From contig OZ244909.1 in the NCBI GenBank assembly GCA_965221725.1, forward strand, positions 3,968,001 through 4,032,000: a stretch of DNA of 64,000 nt, read 5' to 3'. Shown in pieces: positions 7,564 to 16,348 of the stretch (the first letter of the stretch is position 1; every line of letters starts with the position of its first letter). A program made the translations under genes and the position numbers. Below the pieces are notes generated by a model. That model searched no databases, was not told the DNA's origin, and saw nothing but the letters and a program-made list of their open reading frames with translations. This DNA is from HK1 sp965221725 (GTDB lineage Bacteria > Pseudomonadota > Gammaproteobacteria > HK1).

Positions 7564-9342
7564 ATGAGTCAGCCTCGAGTGCCGACGCCGATCCGGGCCC
7601 TCTCCGCGGTGCTGGCCAACCAGATCGCGGCCGGCGAAGTCGTGGAGCGCCCCGCGTCGGTGGTCAAGGAGCTCGTGGAGAACGCGCTCGACGCCGAGGC
7701 GAGGACGATCACCGTCGAACTCGAGACGGGCGGGGTGCGCCTGATCCGGGTCCGCGACGACGGATTCGGAATCCCCTCCGGCGAACTCGTCCTGGCGCTG
7801 TCGCGCCATGCGACCAGCAAGATGGCGATCCTCGACGATCTCGACCGCATCCGCAGCATGGGGTTTCGCGGAGAGGCGCTGCCGAGCATCGCCTCGGTGT
7901 CGAGGCTCGTCCTGGCAAGCAGGCCGCCCGCCGCCGACAGCGGGGCGCAGGTGCGGGTCGATGGCGGAATCGTCTCCGCGGTGGAGCCCGTGGCCGCCGG
8001 GGCCGGGACTGTAGTGGAAGTGCGTGATCTCTTCTTCAACGTGCCGGCCCGGCGCAAGTTCCTGCGCACGCCTCGCACCGAGTTGCGCCACGCCGAGGAT
8101 GCGGTGCGCCGCCTCGCGCTCGCCCGCCCCGACGTTTCGTTCACCCTGCGCCACGATACGCGCCGGGTGGTGGAGGTTACGCACCGCATGGAGCCCCTGC
8201 GCCGGCTGTCGAAGCTCGTGGGCGAGGAGTTCGCGGCCGGAGCGCTGGAGATCGAGTTCGCTGCGGGTGATCTCTCGATGCGCGGATTCCTGGGCCCTCC
8301 GGGGGTGGCGCGCGCCCGGGCGGACCTTCAGTTCCTGTTCGTGAACGGGCGAAGCGTGCGCGACGATGTCGTGCGCCACGCGGTCCGGGTCGGATTCGGC
8401 GATGCGCTCGCGGGGGGCCGGTATCCGGCGTTCGTGCTGCACCTCGGCATCGACCCCGCCGCGGTGGACGTCAACGTGCATCCGACCAAGCACGAGGTGC
8501 GTTTTCGCGAGCCGCGCCACATCCATGACTTCGTTCGGCACGCGACGGCGCGGGCTTTGGGCGGATTCGCCGCCGCGGCGTCTCCGGAGACGGCTCCGAT
8601 GGCATTGGATGCCGGTCCGGGCACTCCCGATGCGGATACGCGCGGGACGGAGGCCGGGTCACCGACGGCGGCGGATGCCGTGTACGGGGCGGCGTCCGGT
8701 GGCGCCCGCCCGGGTCCGGACCAAGTGCGGGAGCAACTCGCGGCGTACTCCGCCCTGTCCGGTGGAGCGCCGGCCGCCGGGGACGGTATCGCGCGCGGAC
8801 GGGGACGGGTTCGCCTCGGCGACCACCTGCTCGTCGAGGATGGCGCGAAGCTGCTTCTGATCGACCTTTGCGCCGCCCGCCGCGCCCTGGTGAAGGAACG
8901 ACTCGACCCATCCACGCGCATGACCCGGCCGACCTCGCGGCCGTTGCTGATCCCGCACACGCAGGCGGTGCCCGAGGCCGTCGCCGACGCCGTGGACGAG
9001 TGGAGCGACTCGCTCCTGTTGCTGGGGGTCGAGGTTCGCCGCCGCGCTCCCGATTCGATCACGCTGAGGGCGGTTCCCGCGTGTCTGGCGGGCGTCGCAC
9101 CGGAGAGCCTGCTCGACACCATGTCCGGTTGGGCGAGGACGCCCCGCCCAGTGGCAGAGGATCTTGCCGATGCGCTTGCCGCACTGGCGGAGTCGACCTC
9201 CTTCGACGGCGATGCCGACGACATCGTGGACGCCGCGCTAGCGGGTCGGCTGGACGACGCGGTGGCCGCGGTGGACGAGGCGATGCTGCGTCGGTTGTTC
9301 GCCGGTGCGGGGCGGGGTCGAGCGAATGCGGTACAGGGGTGA
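7564..9342 (+). CDS. mutL: DNA mismatch repair protein MutL
   Basis: Couples mismatch recognition by MutS to strand incision. The ATG at 7564 follows GGGGAG. The 592-aa protein has the GHKL ATPase domain, with Glu36 and Asn40 in KELVENALDA, DDGFGIP and GFRGEALPSIASVS, then the transducer domain (VNVHPTKHEVRF). A Pro/Ala/Gly-rich linker covers about residues 335-410, followed by a short C-terminal dimerisation domain. The C-domain segment that reads D-x-H-A-A-x-E-R in endonuclease-type MutL reads LIDLCAARRALVKERL here, so the metal-binding nuclease motif is absent. This suggests reliance on a separate nicking enzyme. miaA starts 10 bp downstream. Confidence 0.95.
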   Translation: MSQPRVPTPIRALSAVLANQIAAGEVVERPASVVKELVENALDAEARTITVELETGGVRLIRVRDDGFGIPSGELVLALSRHATSKMAILDDLDRIRSMGFRGEALPSIASVSRLVLASRPPAADSGAQVRVDGGIVSAVEPVAAGAGTVVEVRDLFFNVPARRKFLRTPRTELRHAEDAVRRLALARPDVSFTLRHDTRRVVEVTHRMEPLRRLSKLVGEEFAAGALEIEFAAGDLSMRGFLGPPGVARARADLQFLFVNGRSVRDDVVRHAVRVGFGDALAGGRYPAFVLHLGIDPAAVDVNVHPTKHEVRFREPRHIHDFVRHATARALGGFAAAASPETAPMALDAGPGTPDADTRGTEAGSPTAADAVYGAASGGARPGPDQVREQLAAYSALSGGAPAAGDGIARGRGRVRLGDHLLVEDGAKLLLIDLCAARRALVKERLDPSTRMTRPTSRPLLIPHTQAVPEAVADAVDEWSDSLLLLGVEVRRRAPDSITLRAVPACLAGVAPESLLDTMSGWARTPRPVAEDLADALAALAESTSFDGDADDIVDAALAGRLDDAVAAVDEAMLRRLFAGAGRGRANAVQG

Positions 9343-9351
9343 GCGCGTCTC

Positions 9352-10368
9352 GTGAGCACCGACCCCGGCGATATCGGATTCGGCGGGCCTGAACCCGGGG
9401 TCTCATCCTCTCTCGAACCAGGTCCCGTTGTCTTCCTGATGGGTCCTACCGCGGCGGGCAAGACCGCGATCGCCGCGATGCTGGCCGAGCGTGGTCCTTT
9501 CGAGATCGTCAGCGTGGATTCCGCCCTGGTGTTCCGGCACCTGGATATCGGGACGGGCAAGCCGGATCCCGAGCTGCTGGCCCGCGCGCCGCATCGGCTC
9601 ATCGACATCCGGGATCCGCACCAGCGCTACTCCGCGGGTGAGTTCCGCGCGGATGCCCTGAGCGCGATCGCGGATATTCGGGCCTCCGGTCGGGTGCCGC
9701 TTCTCGCCGGTGGCACGGGCCTGTACTTCCGGGCGCTGGAGCAGGGGCTCGCGGTGCTGCCCGGGGCGGACCCGGAGGTGCGCAGGGGAATCGAGTGCGA
9801 GGCGGCGCGCGCCGGGTGGTCGGCGATGCACGCGCGGCTGGCCGGGATCGACCCGGTCTCCGCGCGCCGCATCCACGCCGGCGACCCTCAGCGCATCGAA
9901 CGTGCGCTGGAGGTGCATGCGCTCACCGGCCGGCCGATGTCGGAGCTGCTCGCCCGTGGACGCCGAGGTGCCCTCGACGGACCCGTGTGCCGGATCGTCG
10001 TCGAGCCGGCGGACCGCTCCGGGCTCCACCGGGACATCGCGAAGCGGTTCGCGGGGATGCTCGGCGCGGGGCTGATCGACGAGGTCCGCGATCTGAGGCG
10101 CCGCTGGCCTCTCACCGAACGCAGTGCCTCGATGCGCCTGGTCGGCTACCGTCAGGTGTGGGCGCATCTCGAAGGCGAGTGCTCGCGGGCGGAGATGGCG
10201 GAGCGGGCGATCGCCGCCACGCGCCAGCTCGCCCGGCGCCAGCTCACGTGGCTGCGCGCGGATCGGGCCGCGGCTCGCGTCGACTGCCACGCGCCGGACG
10301 CCGTGCAGCGCGTGGTCGCCTGCGTCGATTCGTTCCTCGCGCGGGCGGCCCGCCCGCCGACCGCATGA
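9352..10368 (+). CDS. miaA: tRNA dimethylallyltransferase
   Basis: Adds a dimethylallyl group to A37 of tRNAs reading U-starting codons. The 338-aa protein has P-loop GPTAAGKT (about residues 31-38), the SVDSALVFRHLDIGTGKP segment with the DSA signature, DIRDPHQRYSAGEF and AGGTGLYFRAL. The start used is GTG at 9352, ten bases after the mutL stop; no better ATG exists before the P-loop. The first ~25 residues are unusual and poorly conserved. mutL-miaA is a conserved operon; hfq, its usual follower, is absent here. Confidence 0.95.
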   Translation: MSTDPGDIGFGGPEPGVSSSLEPGPVVFLMGPTAAGKTAIAAMLAERGPFEIVSVDSALVFRHLDIGTGKPDPELLARAPHRLIDIRDPHQRYSAGEFRADALSAIADIRASGRVPLLAGGTGLYFRALEQGLAVLPGADPEVRRGIECEAARAGWSAMHARLAGIDPVSARRIHAGDPQRIERALEVHALTGRPMSELLARGRRGALDGPVCRIVVEPADRSGLHRDIAKRFAGMLGAGLIDEVRDLRRRWPLTERSASMRLVGYRQVWAHLEGECSRAEMAERAIAATRQLARRQLTWLRADRAAARVDCHAPDAVQRVVACVDSFLARAARPPTA

Positions 10369-10467
10369 GGGCGGTGCCCACGCTCCGAGCGTTGTCCGGG
10401 AACGAGTATCGACGTAGCATCGAATTCGGGCGAACGGTCCTGTGGACGCTTCTTGATCGAGGTCGAA

Positions 10468-11646
10468 ATGGTGGAGTCGATGCCCCTGGTGCGGGGGCGA
10501 ACGGGGTACGGGATCGCGGTGGGGGTCGTGGTGATGGCCGGCGCCTTGCTGGTCGGCGGTTGTTCGGGAACCACCGGGTCCGGATCGGAGGCGGCATACA
10601 AGTCGAGTCGGAGCGCGCCTCCTCTGGAACTCCCCCCCGATCTTTCGAGTGCTGCGGTGCGCGATACGCTGCCGATCCCCGGGGTCGACGCCACGTACTC
10701 GCAGTATGCGAGCGGCGAGACGCGCCCGGGGACCGGAACCGCGCCGGCGGTGCTCCCGTCCGTCGACAGCGTCAGGATCGAGCGCAGTGGCGACGAGCGC
10801 TGGCTGGTGGTCGCGATGAAGCCGGAGGCGCTCTGGCCTCGTCTGCGCGATTTCTGGGCCGATCAGGGGTTCGTTCTCGAGACCGAGGATCCTGAAATCG
10901 GGCTCATGGAGACCGAGTGGGCGGCGAGACATACCCCGCTCCCCGCCGGGGCCATCAAGAGGTTGCTTCTGCAAGCGACCGACGCGCTCTACGGCGTGAC
11001 CTTCCGCGATCGGTACCGGACCAGGATCGAGCGCGGAATCGACCCCGATACCACCGACATCTACATTTCGCACCGGGGCGCCGAACAGACGGTGGTCGGT
11101 GATGACACGCCGACCGCACGGCGCGAGGGTCTCGGGGAGCAGGTCTGGCTGCCCCGCCCCGCCGACTCTGGACTCGAGGCGCTGATGCTCTCCCGGCTGA
11201 TGATTTTTATCGGGGTCGACGAGGAGCGGGCGGAGTCGATGGTTGCCGCGGGCGACCCTCCCTCGCCACGCGCGCGTCTGGTGCGCGAGGACGACGGCAC
11301 CGCGACCCTCGTCCTCGACGAGGGGTTCACGCAGGCGTGGCGACGGGCTGGCCTCGCACTGGATCGGGCCGGGTTCGCGGTCGAGGATCGTGATCGTTCG
11401 CGAGGGCTGTTCTTCGTGCGCTACTCCGGGTCGGGGGACGACCGCGAGGATGAAGGGTGGCTCTCGCGGCTGCAATTCTGGAAGAGCGAAGAGGAGGAGG
11501 ATGTCCGCGCCTACCTCGTGCGGGTCCGGGGAGACGCGGCGGATACCGATACCTCCCGGATCGTGATTGTCGACGAAACCGGGGCCGCTGATGCAAGCCC
11601 GGCCGCGTCCCGAATTCTCACCGTGCTCCAGGAACAGCTTCGGTAG
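10468..11646 (+). CDS. bamC: Outer membrane assembly lipoprotein BamC
   Basis: Accessory lipoprotein of the BAM complex that inserts beta-barrel proteins in the outer membrane. The 392-aa product starts with a signal sequence and a lipobox ending LLVGGC, so Cys32 would be acylated. It continues with the typical unstructured segment (APPLELPPDLS, then GVDATYSQYA) and two helix-grip domains (EALWPRLRDFWADQGF; FTQAWRRAGLALDRAGF). The ATG at 10468 was chosen because GAGG lies just upstream; an in-frame TTG at 10453 is also possible. Instead of following dapA it follows miaA, and bamB lies convergently about 1.5 kb away. Confidence 0.88.
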   Translation: MVESMPLVRGRTGYGIAVGVVVMAGALLVGGCSGTTGSGSEAAYKSSRSAPPLELPPDLSSAAVRDTLPIPGVDATYSQYASGETRPGTGTAPAVLPSVDSVRIERSGDERWLVVAMKPEALWPRLRDFWADQGFVLETEDPEIGLMETEWAARHTPLPAGAIKRLLLQATDALYGVTFRDRYRTRIERGIDPDTTDIYISHRGAEQTVVGDDTPTARREGLGEQVWLPRPADSGLEALMLSRLMIFIGVDEERAESMVAAGDPPSPRARLVREDDGTATLVLDEGFTQAWRRAGLALDRAGFAVEDRDRSRGLFFVRYSGSGDDREDEGWLSRLQFWKSEEEEDVRAYLVRVRGDAADTDTSRIVIVDETGAADASPAASRILTVLQEQLR

Positions 11647-11684
11647 TCGTCGTTTCTCTCCGATCCACCTGCCGTTATCGGTCG

Positions 11685-13094
11685 CTATCGGTCGCGGCTG
11701 GCGACGTGACGTCGCAGGCGTTCGCGCCGCCGCCGCTGGCGCGGGGTCAGCGGGTTCCGCCTGCCCCTGAACGGATTGTCGCCGGTGCGGAATTCGATGC
11801 GCAGCGGCGTCCCCACCAGCGCGAACGCGGCGCGGAAACGACCCGCGAGGTAGCGCCGCCAGGCGGCCGGGACGAGGTCGGTCCGGTTTCCGTGCACGAC
11901 GATGACGGGCGGGTTCGAACCGCCCTGATGGGCGTAGCGCAGCCTGATGCGGCGGCCCCGCGCAAGAGGGGGTGGCGTGTGTTCGACCGCGCTCTCGAGT
12001 TCGCGGGTGAGCCGGGACGCGGTCAGCTCGGCGAACGCCGCGCGATGGCACGTATCGACGCGGCGCATGAGCTCGGCGAGGCCGGTGCCGTGCCGGGCCG
12101 AGACGCGGCATACCGGGCAGAACGGTGCGAACGCGAATCGGCGCCGCGTATCGGCCCGCAACGCGTCGCGCTCCCCCTTGCCCGGCAAGTCCCACTTGTT
12201 GATGGCGATGACGGCGGCCCGTCCGCCATCGAGGACGAGTCCCAGCAAGGAGGCGTCCTGATCGCTCAGCCCTGCGCTCGCGTCGAGCAGCACGATCGCC
12301 ACGTCGGAGCGCGCGATTGCTTCGAGTGACCTGACAACGCTGAATTTCTCGATGGCTTCCGATATCCGTGAGCGTCGGCGAATCCCTGCGGTGTCGATCA
12401 GGACGTAGCGTTTTCCGCCGTGTTCGAACGGAACCTCCACGCTGTCGCGCGTGGTGCCCGGCATGTCGTGTGCCACCACCCGGGTGTCGCCGGCCAGTCG
12501 GTTGACGAGGGTGGACTTGCCGGTGTTGGGCCTCCCGATGACGCACACGCGAATCCCGTCCTCGTGGCGCGAGGCGGGGGGCGCATCGGGCGGCGGGAAC
12601 ATCTCGGCCAGCGCGCCGGCGATGCGGCCGATGCCGCGCCGGTGCAACGCCGCGATCGGAATCGGTTGGCCGAGTCCGAGATCGTGAAACTCCGCCGGGG
12701 CAACGGTCTCGTCGAGCCCGTCGATCTTGTTGGCAGCGAGAAGAATCGGTTTGCCGTGGCGCCGGAGCCGGTCCGCAATTTGCTGATCCGCGCCGGTCAG
12801 GCCTTCACGCGCATCGAGCACCAGCACCAGCGCGTCGGACTCTTCCATGGCGAGCGCCGCCTGCTCGGAGATCAGTCTGGATATCGGCCCGGATATCGAC
12901 TTGGCGCCATCGGCGAGGCCACCGGTGTCGACCACCACCACGTCGAGCCCGCCGATGCGCGCGTAGCCGTAGCGCCGGTCGCGGGTCAGTCCCGGCAGAT
13001 CCGCGACCAGGGCGTCCCGCGTGCGGGTCAGCGCGTTGAACAGCGTGGACTTGCCGACATTGGGGCGGCCGACGAGTGCGATCGTGGACGGCAT
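11685..13094 (-). CDS. der: Ribosome biogenesis GTPase Der (EngA)
   Basis: Double GTPase needed for 50S subunit maturation. The 469-aa protein has two complete G domains: GRPNVGKS, DTGG and NKID in the first, GRPNTGKS, DTAG and NKWD in the second. A C-terminal KH-like domain follows (VIVVHGNRTDLVPAAWRRYL) and then a basic tail. It is the last gene of the conserved block rodZ-hisS-yfgM-bamB-der and faces bamC tail-to-tail across 38 bp. Confidence 0.96.
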   Translation of the reverse strand: MPSTIALVGRPNVGKSTLFNALTRTRDALVADLPGLTRDRRYGYARIGGLDVVVVDTGGLADGAKSISGPISRLISEQAALAMEESDALVLVLDAREGLTGADQQIADRLRRHGKPILLAANKIDGLDETVAPAEFHDLGLGQPIPIAALHRRGIGRIAGALAEMFPPPDAPPASRHEDGIRVCVIGRPNTGKSTLVNRLAGDTRVVAHDMPGTTRDSVEVPFEHGGKRYVLIDTAGIRRRSRISEAIEKFSVVRSLEAIARSDVAIVLLDASAGLSDQDASLLGLVLDGGRAAVIAINKWDLPGKGERDALRADTRRRFAFAPFCPVCRVSARHGTGLAELMRRVDTCHRAAFAELTASRLTRELESAVEHTPPPLARGRRIRLRYAHQGGSNPPVIVVHGNRTDLVPAAWRRYLAGRFRAAFALVGTPLRIEFRTGDNPFRGRRNPLTPRQRRRRERLRRHVASRDR

Positions 13095-13184
13095 GGGTTC
13101 ACGTGCGAGGTGTTTGTCCGATGCCGGCGGAAGAACAAGGGCGCTGCTCCCTCGCTTCGCGGGTCGGCGAAGTTTCCGGGTTCG

Positions 13185-14381
13185 TCAGGGATGGGCAAGA
13201 GAGGTGAGGGTGCCGCTCCGACCGAAGACATATACGGCGCTCTCACCAGTCACGGGGGGTGCGGTCACCGCGCCGCCGCCTGCGCGGCTACGGGCGGCGA
13301 AGCGACCGTCGTCGATGCCGAGCCAGTGGACGTATCCTTCGGAGTCCGCAACGACGACGTGGTCTCCGAGTTCCACCGGCCGGGTGACCCCGCGCCGTGC
13401 AAGCCCGTCCTGACGCCACAGCGACGCGCCGGTGCCGCGGTCGAATGCCCAGACATGACTCTCCTCGTCGGTGACGTAGACCAGCCGCCGGCCGATGCCG
13501 ATGCCCGCGTGCGACGACAGGTCGCGCTGCCAGAGCGGCCGGCCGGTGCGCAGATCGAAGGCAGCGACGCGACCCTGGAACGCGACCGCGTACACGGTTC
13601 CGTCGGCAACCACCGGATCGGCGTCCATGTCGGCGAGGCGCTCCAGTTCCGTCTGGCCGGTTGGAACCGCGACCTGGAATTCCCACCGGAGCTGTCCGTC
13701 GTCGAGCGAGATCGCAGCCAGGTGGCCGCTGTCGAACCCCGCCACCACCGCCTCGCCGGCAATGACAGGGGCGCTGGTTCCCCGCAGGGACAGGGCGGGC
13801 ACGGTGCGGTCGTACACCCAGATTCGGGCCCCGCTCGCGGCATCGAGTCCGTGGAGCTTTCCGTCGACGGTGCGCACGGCCACGATCCGTTCCCCGACCG
13901 CGGGGGCAGACAGCACTTCGCTCGTCAATCGCGCGCGCCACGCGACGGCGCCATCCGCGCGGGACAGCGCCACCACCCCGCCGGCGCTGTCACCCACCAC
14001 CACAAGACCGCTTCCCACGCCGGGACCTCCGGAGAGGGACAGGCCGGTGTCGGTCTCCCAGATCCGCTCGCCGGTGAGCGGGTCGTAGGCCCCGACGTCG
14101 CCCTCGTGTCCGGCCGTGAACAACCTGCCTCCGGCCAGCACCGCTCGAAGATCGAGCTGCTGCTCGCCTTCGCCGGAGGCGACCCGGCGAGTCCACAGCG
14201 TCCTGATGCTGGCCGCCGGTTCGAACGATTCGAGCTCGGCCGGCGCCAGCTCGTCCTCTTCGTCTGCGAGGAATCCGGTGAGGGCGCCGCAGCCCGAGAG
14301 GGCCATGGCGGCCACGACAATAACAACCGGGGCAAACATCATGCGGCGGCTCGCGGGCCGGACATCGTGCGTATCGCGCAT
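13185..14381 (-). CDS. bamB: Outer membrane assembly lipoprotein BamB
   Basis: BAM-complex scaffold lipoprotein with an eight-bladed PQQ-type beta-propeller. The 398-aa product has a signal peptide with lipobox MALSGC, and repeated propeller motifs such as GAYDPLTGERIWE, VVALSRADGAVAWRAR, LHGLDAASGARIW, AISLDDGQLRWEF, AAFDLRTGRPLWQRD and WAFDRGTGASLWRQ. The start at 14381 gives a rather long n-region; an ATG 13 codons in would give a more usual signal peptide. It lies 16 bp after yfgM in the operon with hisS and der. Confidence 0.93.
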   Translation of the reverse strand: MRDTHDVRPASRRMMFAPVVIVVAAMALSGCGALTGFLADEEDELAPAELESFEPAASIRTLWTRRVASGEGEQQLDLRAVLAGGRLFTAGHEGDVGAYDPLTGERIWETDTGLSLSGGPGVGSGLVVVGDSAGGVVALSRADGAVAWRARLTSEVLSAPAVGERIVAVRTVDGKLHGLDAASGARIWVYDRTVPALSLRGTSAPVIAGEAVVAGFDSGHLAAISLDDGQLRWEFQVAVPTGQTELERLADMDADPVVADGTVYAVAFQGRVAAFDLRTGRPLWQRDLSSHAGIGIGRRLVYVTDEESHVWAFDRGTGASLWRQDGLARRGVTRPVELGDHVVVADSEGYVHWLGIDDGRFAARSRAGGGAVTAPPVTGESAVYVFGRSGTLTSLAHP

Positions 14382-14397
14382 TGGCGGTCCGTCGGGG

Positions 14398-15042
14398 TCA
14401 ACCGGGGGGTGGGGATGTGTACTGGCCGAGATCGTCGAGTTTCATCCGAACCCGAGCGCGGGTCGGCAGCGAGAGTTCGGCATCGGCAAGCAACGCTTCC
14501 CAGGACTTGCGGGCGGCGGCGCGGTCGCCACGGGCGTGCTGGATGTCGCCCTGCAACTCTCCGACTCGATCCTGGAAGGCCGCGGACTCGATCCGGTCGA
14601 GCTCGGCCAGCGCACCGTTGTACTCGCGGGCCTCGATCATCAAATAGGCGAGCCGCAGGCGGGCGATGGGGACGAGTTCGGGGAACGCCGCGTGCTCCGC
14701 GACCCGCTGCAGGTGCCGCCGCGCCTGGTCGGGGTCGCCGTTGCGCACCGCAGCCCGGGCCGCAATCAGGGATGCGAGCGAGGCGTACGCCGAATCGGGG
14801 AATTCCTCGGCCAGGGCTTCGGCCTGAGACAGCACCTGCGCGTATCTTTCGGCGGCGGCGTCGTTGACGAGCTGTTCGTAGCGCGCGGACGCGATTTCGG
14901 CCTGCGAGCGCTCCGAGGTCTGCCAGGACTGCCATCCGACGATCGCCGCCAATCCGATCCCGAGACCGGCAAGTGTGCTCTTGCCGTTCTCCGACCACCA
15001 CTTCTTCAGCGCTTCGACCTGTTCTTCTTCGCCCGCCACCAC
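14398..15042 (-). CDS. yfgM: YfgM-like periplasmic TPR protein (Sec translocon ancillary subunit)
   Basis: YfgM-family protein anchored by one N-terminal transmembrane segment (about residues 20-41, LAGLGIGLAAIVGWQSW). Its periplasmic TPR-like domain is linked to SecYEG/PpiD in the family and helps proteins leaving the translocon. The 214-aa length fits. The GTG start at 15042 has an excellent TAGGAGAG that overlaps the hisS stop, so translation is coupled. Helical repeats include YAQVLSQAEALAEEFPDS and ARAAVRNGDPDQARRHLQ. Confidence 0.85.
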   Translation of the reverse strand: MVAGEEEQVEALKKWWSENGKSTLAGLGIGLAAIVGWQSWQTSERSQAEIASARYEQLVNDAAAERYAQVLSQAEALAEEFPDSAYASLASLIAARAAVRNGDPDQARRHLQRVAEHAAFPELVPIARLRLAYLMIEAREYNGALAELDRIESAAFQDRVGELQGDIQHARGDRAAARKSWEALLADAELSLPTRARVRMKLDDLGQYTSPPPG

Positions 15043-15049
15043 GACTCTC

Positions 15050-16348
15050 CTATAGCGGATCCACGCGCTCTCCGGCGACCACGCCGGCGACGAGGCCGGC
15101 CAGATCGTCGATCGCCACCACCGACTGCGGCTCCTGCGTCCGCAGATCCTTCACCGCCACTCGGCCTATGCGCGCCTCTTCCTCGCCCAGAAGCAGCGCG
15201 ATGCGCGCGCCGCCGCGGTCCGCCCGCTTGAGCTTCGCCTTGAAGCTTCCGGGCCCCGCGTCGACGACCAGGCGCAAACCCGGCACTGCGTCGCGCAGGC
15301 GCTCGCCCACTGCAGGCGCAAGAATCGCGGCGCGCGTTCCGGCTGACGCGAGATAGGCGTGCGGGGCGGCGACCGGAATCTCGACCGACTGGACCCCAAG
15401 GAGCGCGACGAGGCGCTCCAGCCCGATCGCGAACCCGATGGCCGGGGTCGCGACCCCGCCGATCTCGGCCACGAGGTTGTTGTAGCGCCCGCCGCCGCAC
15501 ACCGCACCCTGGGCGCCCAGCGCGTCCGTGGTCCATTCGAACACGGTTCCGGTGTAGTAGTCGAGACCGCGCACCAGTCGGTGGTTCAGTCGGTACGGGA
15601 CGCCCGCTTCGTCCAGCATGGCGAGCAGCTCGTCGAAGTGCGCGCGGGCATCGGCATCGAGCTCTTCGACGATGCGCGGCGCTGCCTCGATCAGGCCCTG
15701 CATGGCGGGATTCTTCGAGTCGAGGATCCGCAGCGGGTTCGTCCGGATGCGACGCTGGCTGTCCGCATCGAGCGCGGACGAATGCGTGGAGAAGTGGTCG
15801 ACGAGTCGGGCCCGGTAGCGGGCCTGGATGTCGGGGCGGCCGAGCGAGTTCAGCTCCAGGGTGAGTCCGCCGACCCCCAGCGCCTGCCACAGGCGCCGGG
15901 TCAACAAGATGAGTTCCGCCTCCGCGCTCGGCGCGGCCATGCCGAAGATTTCGACGTCGATCTGGTGAAACTGGCGATACCGGCCCTTCTGGGGCCGTTC
16001 GTACCGGAACATCGGCCCCATCGCCCACATCCGGCGCCCCGGGGTGCGCAGGAGGCCGTGCTCGATGGCGGCGCGCACAACGCTCGCGGTGCATTCCGGA
16101 CGCAGCGCAAGGCTCTCGCCGTTGCGGTCGTCGAAGGTGTACATCTCCTTCTCGACGATGTCCGTCACTTCCCCGATCGAGCGCCGGAACAGCTCGGTGC
16201 GCTCCACCACGGGGGGGCGGATCTCCTCGTATCCGTACGCAGCCAGCAGATCGCGCGCGTGGTGCTCGACGTGCTGCCAGGCGCGGATTGCGTCCGGCAG
16301 GATGTCGTTCATGCCGCGGATGCCGCGGATGGTCCGCGTGGCACTCAT
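15050..16348 (-). CDS. hisS: Histidyl-tRNA synthetase
   Basis: Class II synthetase charging tRNA-His. The 432-aa protein shows RGMNDILPD at the N-terminus, motif 2 residues in RPECTASVVRAAIEHG and FRYERPQKGRYRQFHQ, the histidine-A motif RGLDYYTGTVFEW, motif 3 in AIGFAIGLERLVALL, and a C-terminal anticodon domain. The ATG overlaps the rodZ stop in an ATGA arrangement. In the standard gammaproteobacterial order ispG sits between rodZ and hisS; it is missing here. Confidence 0.97.
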   Translation of the reverse strand: MSATRTIRGIRGMNDILPDAIRAWQHVEHHARDLLAAYGYEEIRPPVVERTELFRRSIGEVTDIVEKEMYTFDDRNGESLALRPECTASVVRAAIEHGLLRTPGRRMWAMGPMFRYERPQKGRYRQFHQIDVEIFGMAAPSAEAELILLTRRLWQALGVGGLTLELNSLGRPDIQARYRARLVDHFSTHSSALDADSQRRIRTNPLRILDSKNPAMQGLIEAAPRIVEELDADARAHFDELLAMLDEAGVPYRLNHRLVRGLDYYTGTVFEWTTDALGAQGAVCGGGRYNNLVAEIGGVATPAIGFAIGLERLVALLGVQSVEIPVAAPHAYLASAGTRAAILAPAVGERLRDAVPGLRLVVDAGPGSFKAKLKRADRGGARIALLLGEEEARIGRVAVKDLRTQEPQSVVAIDDLAGLVAGVVAGERVDPL

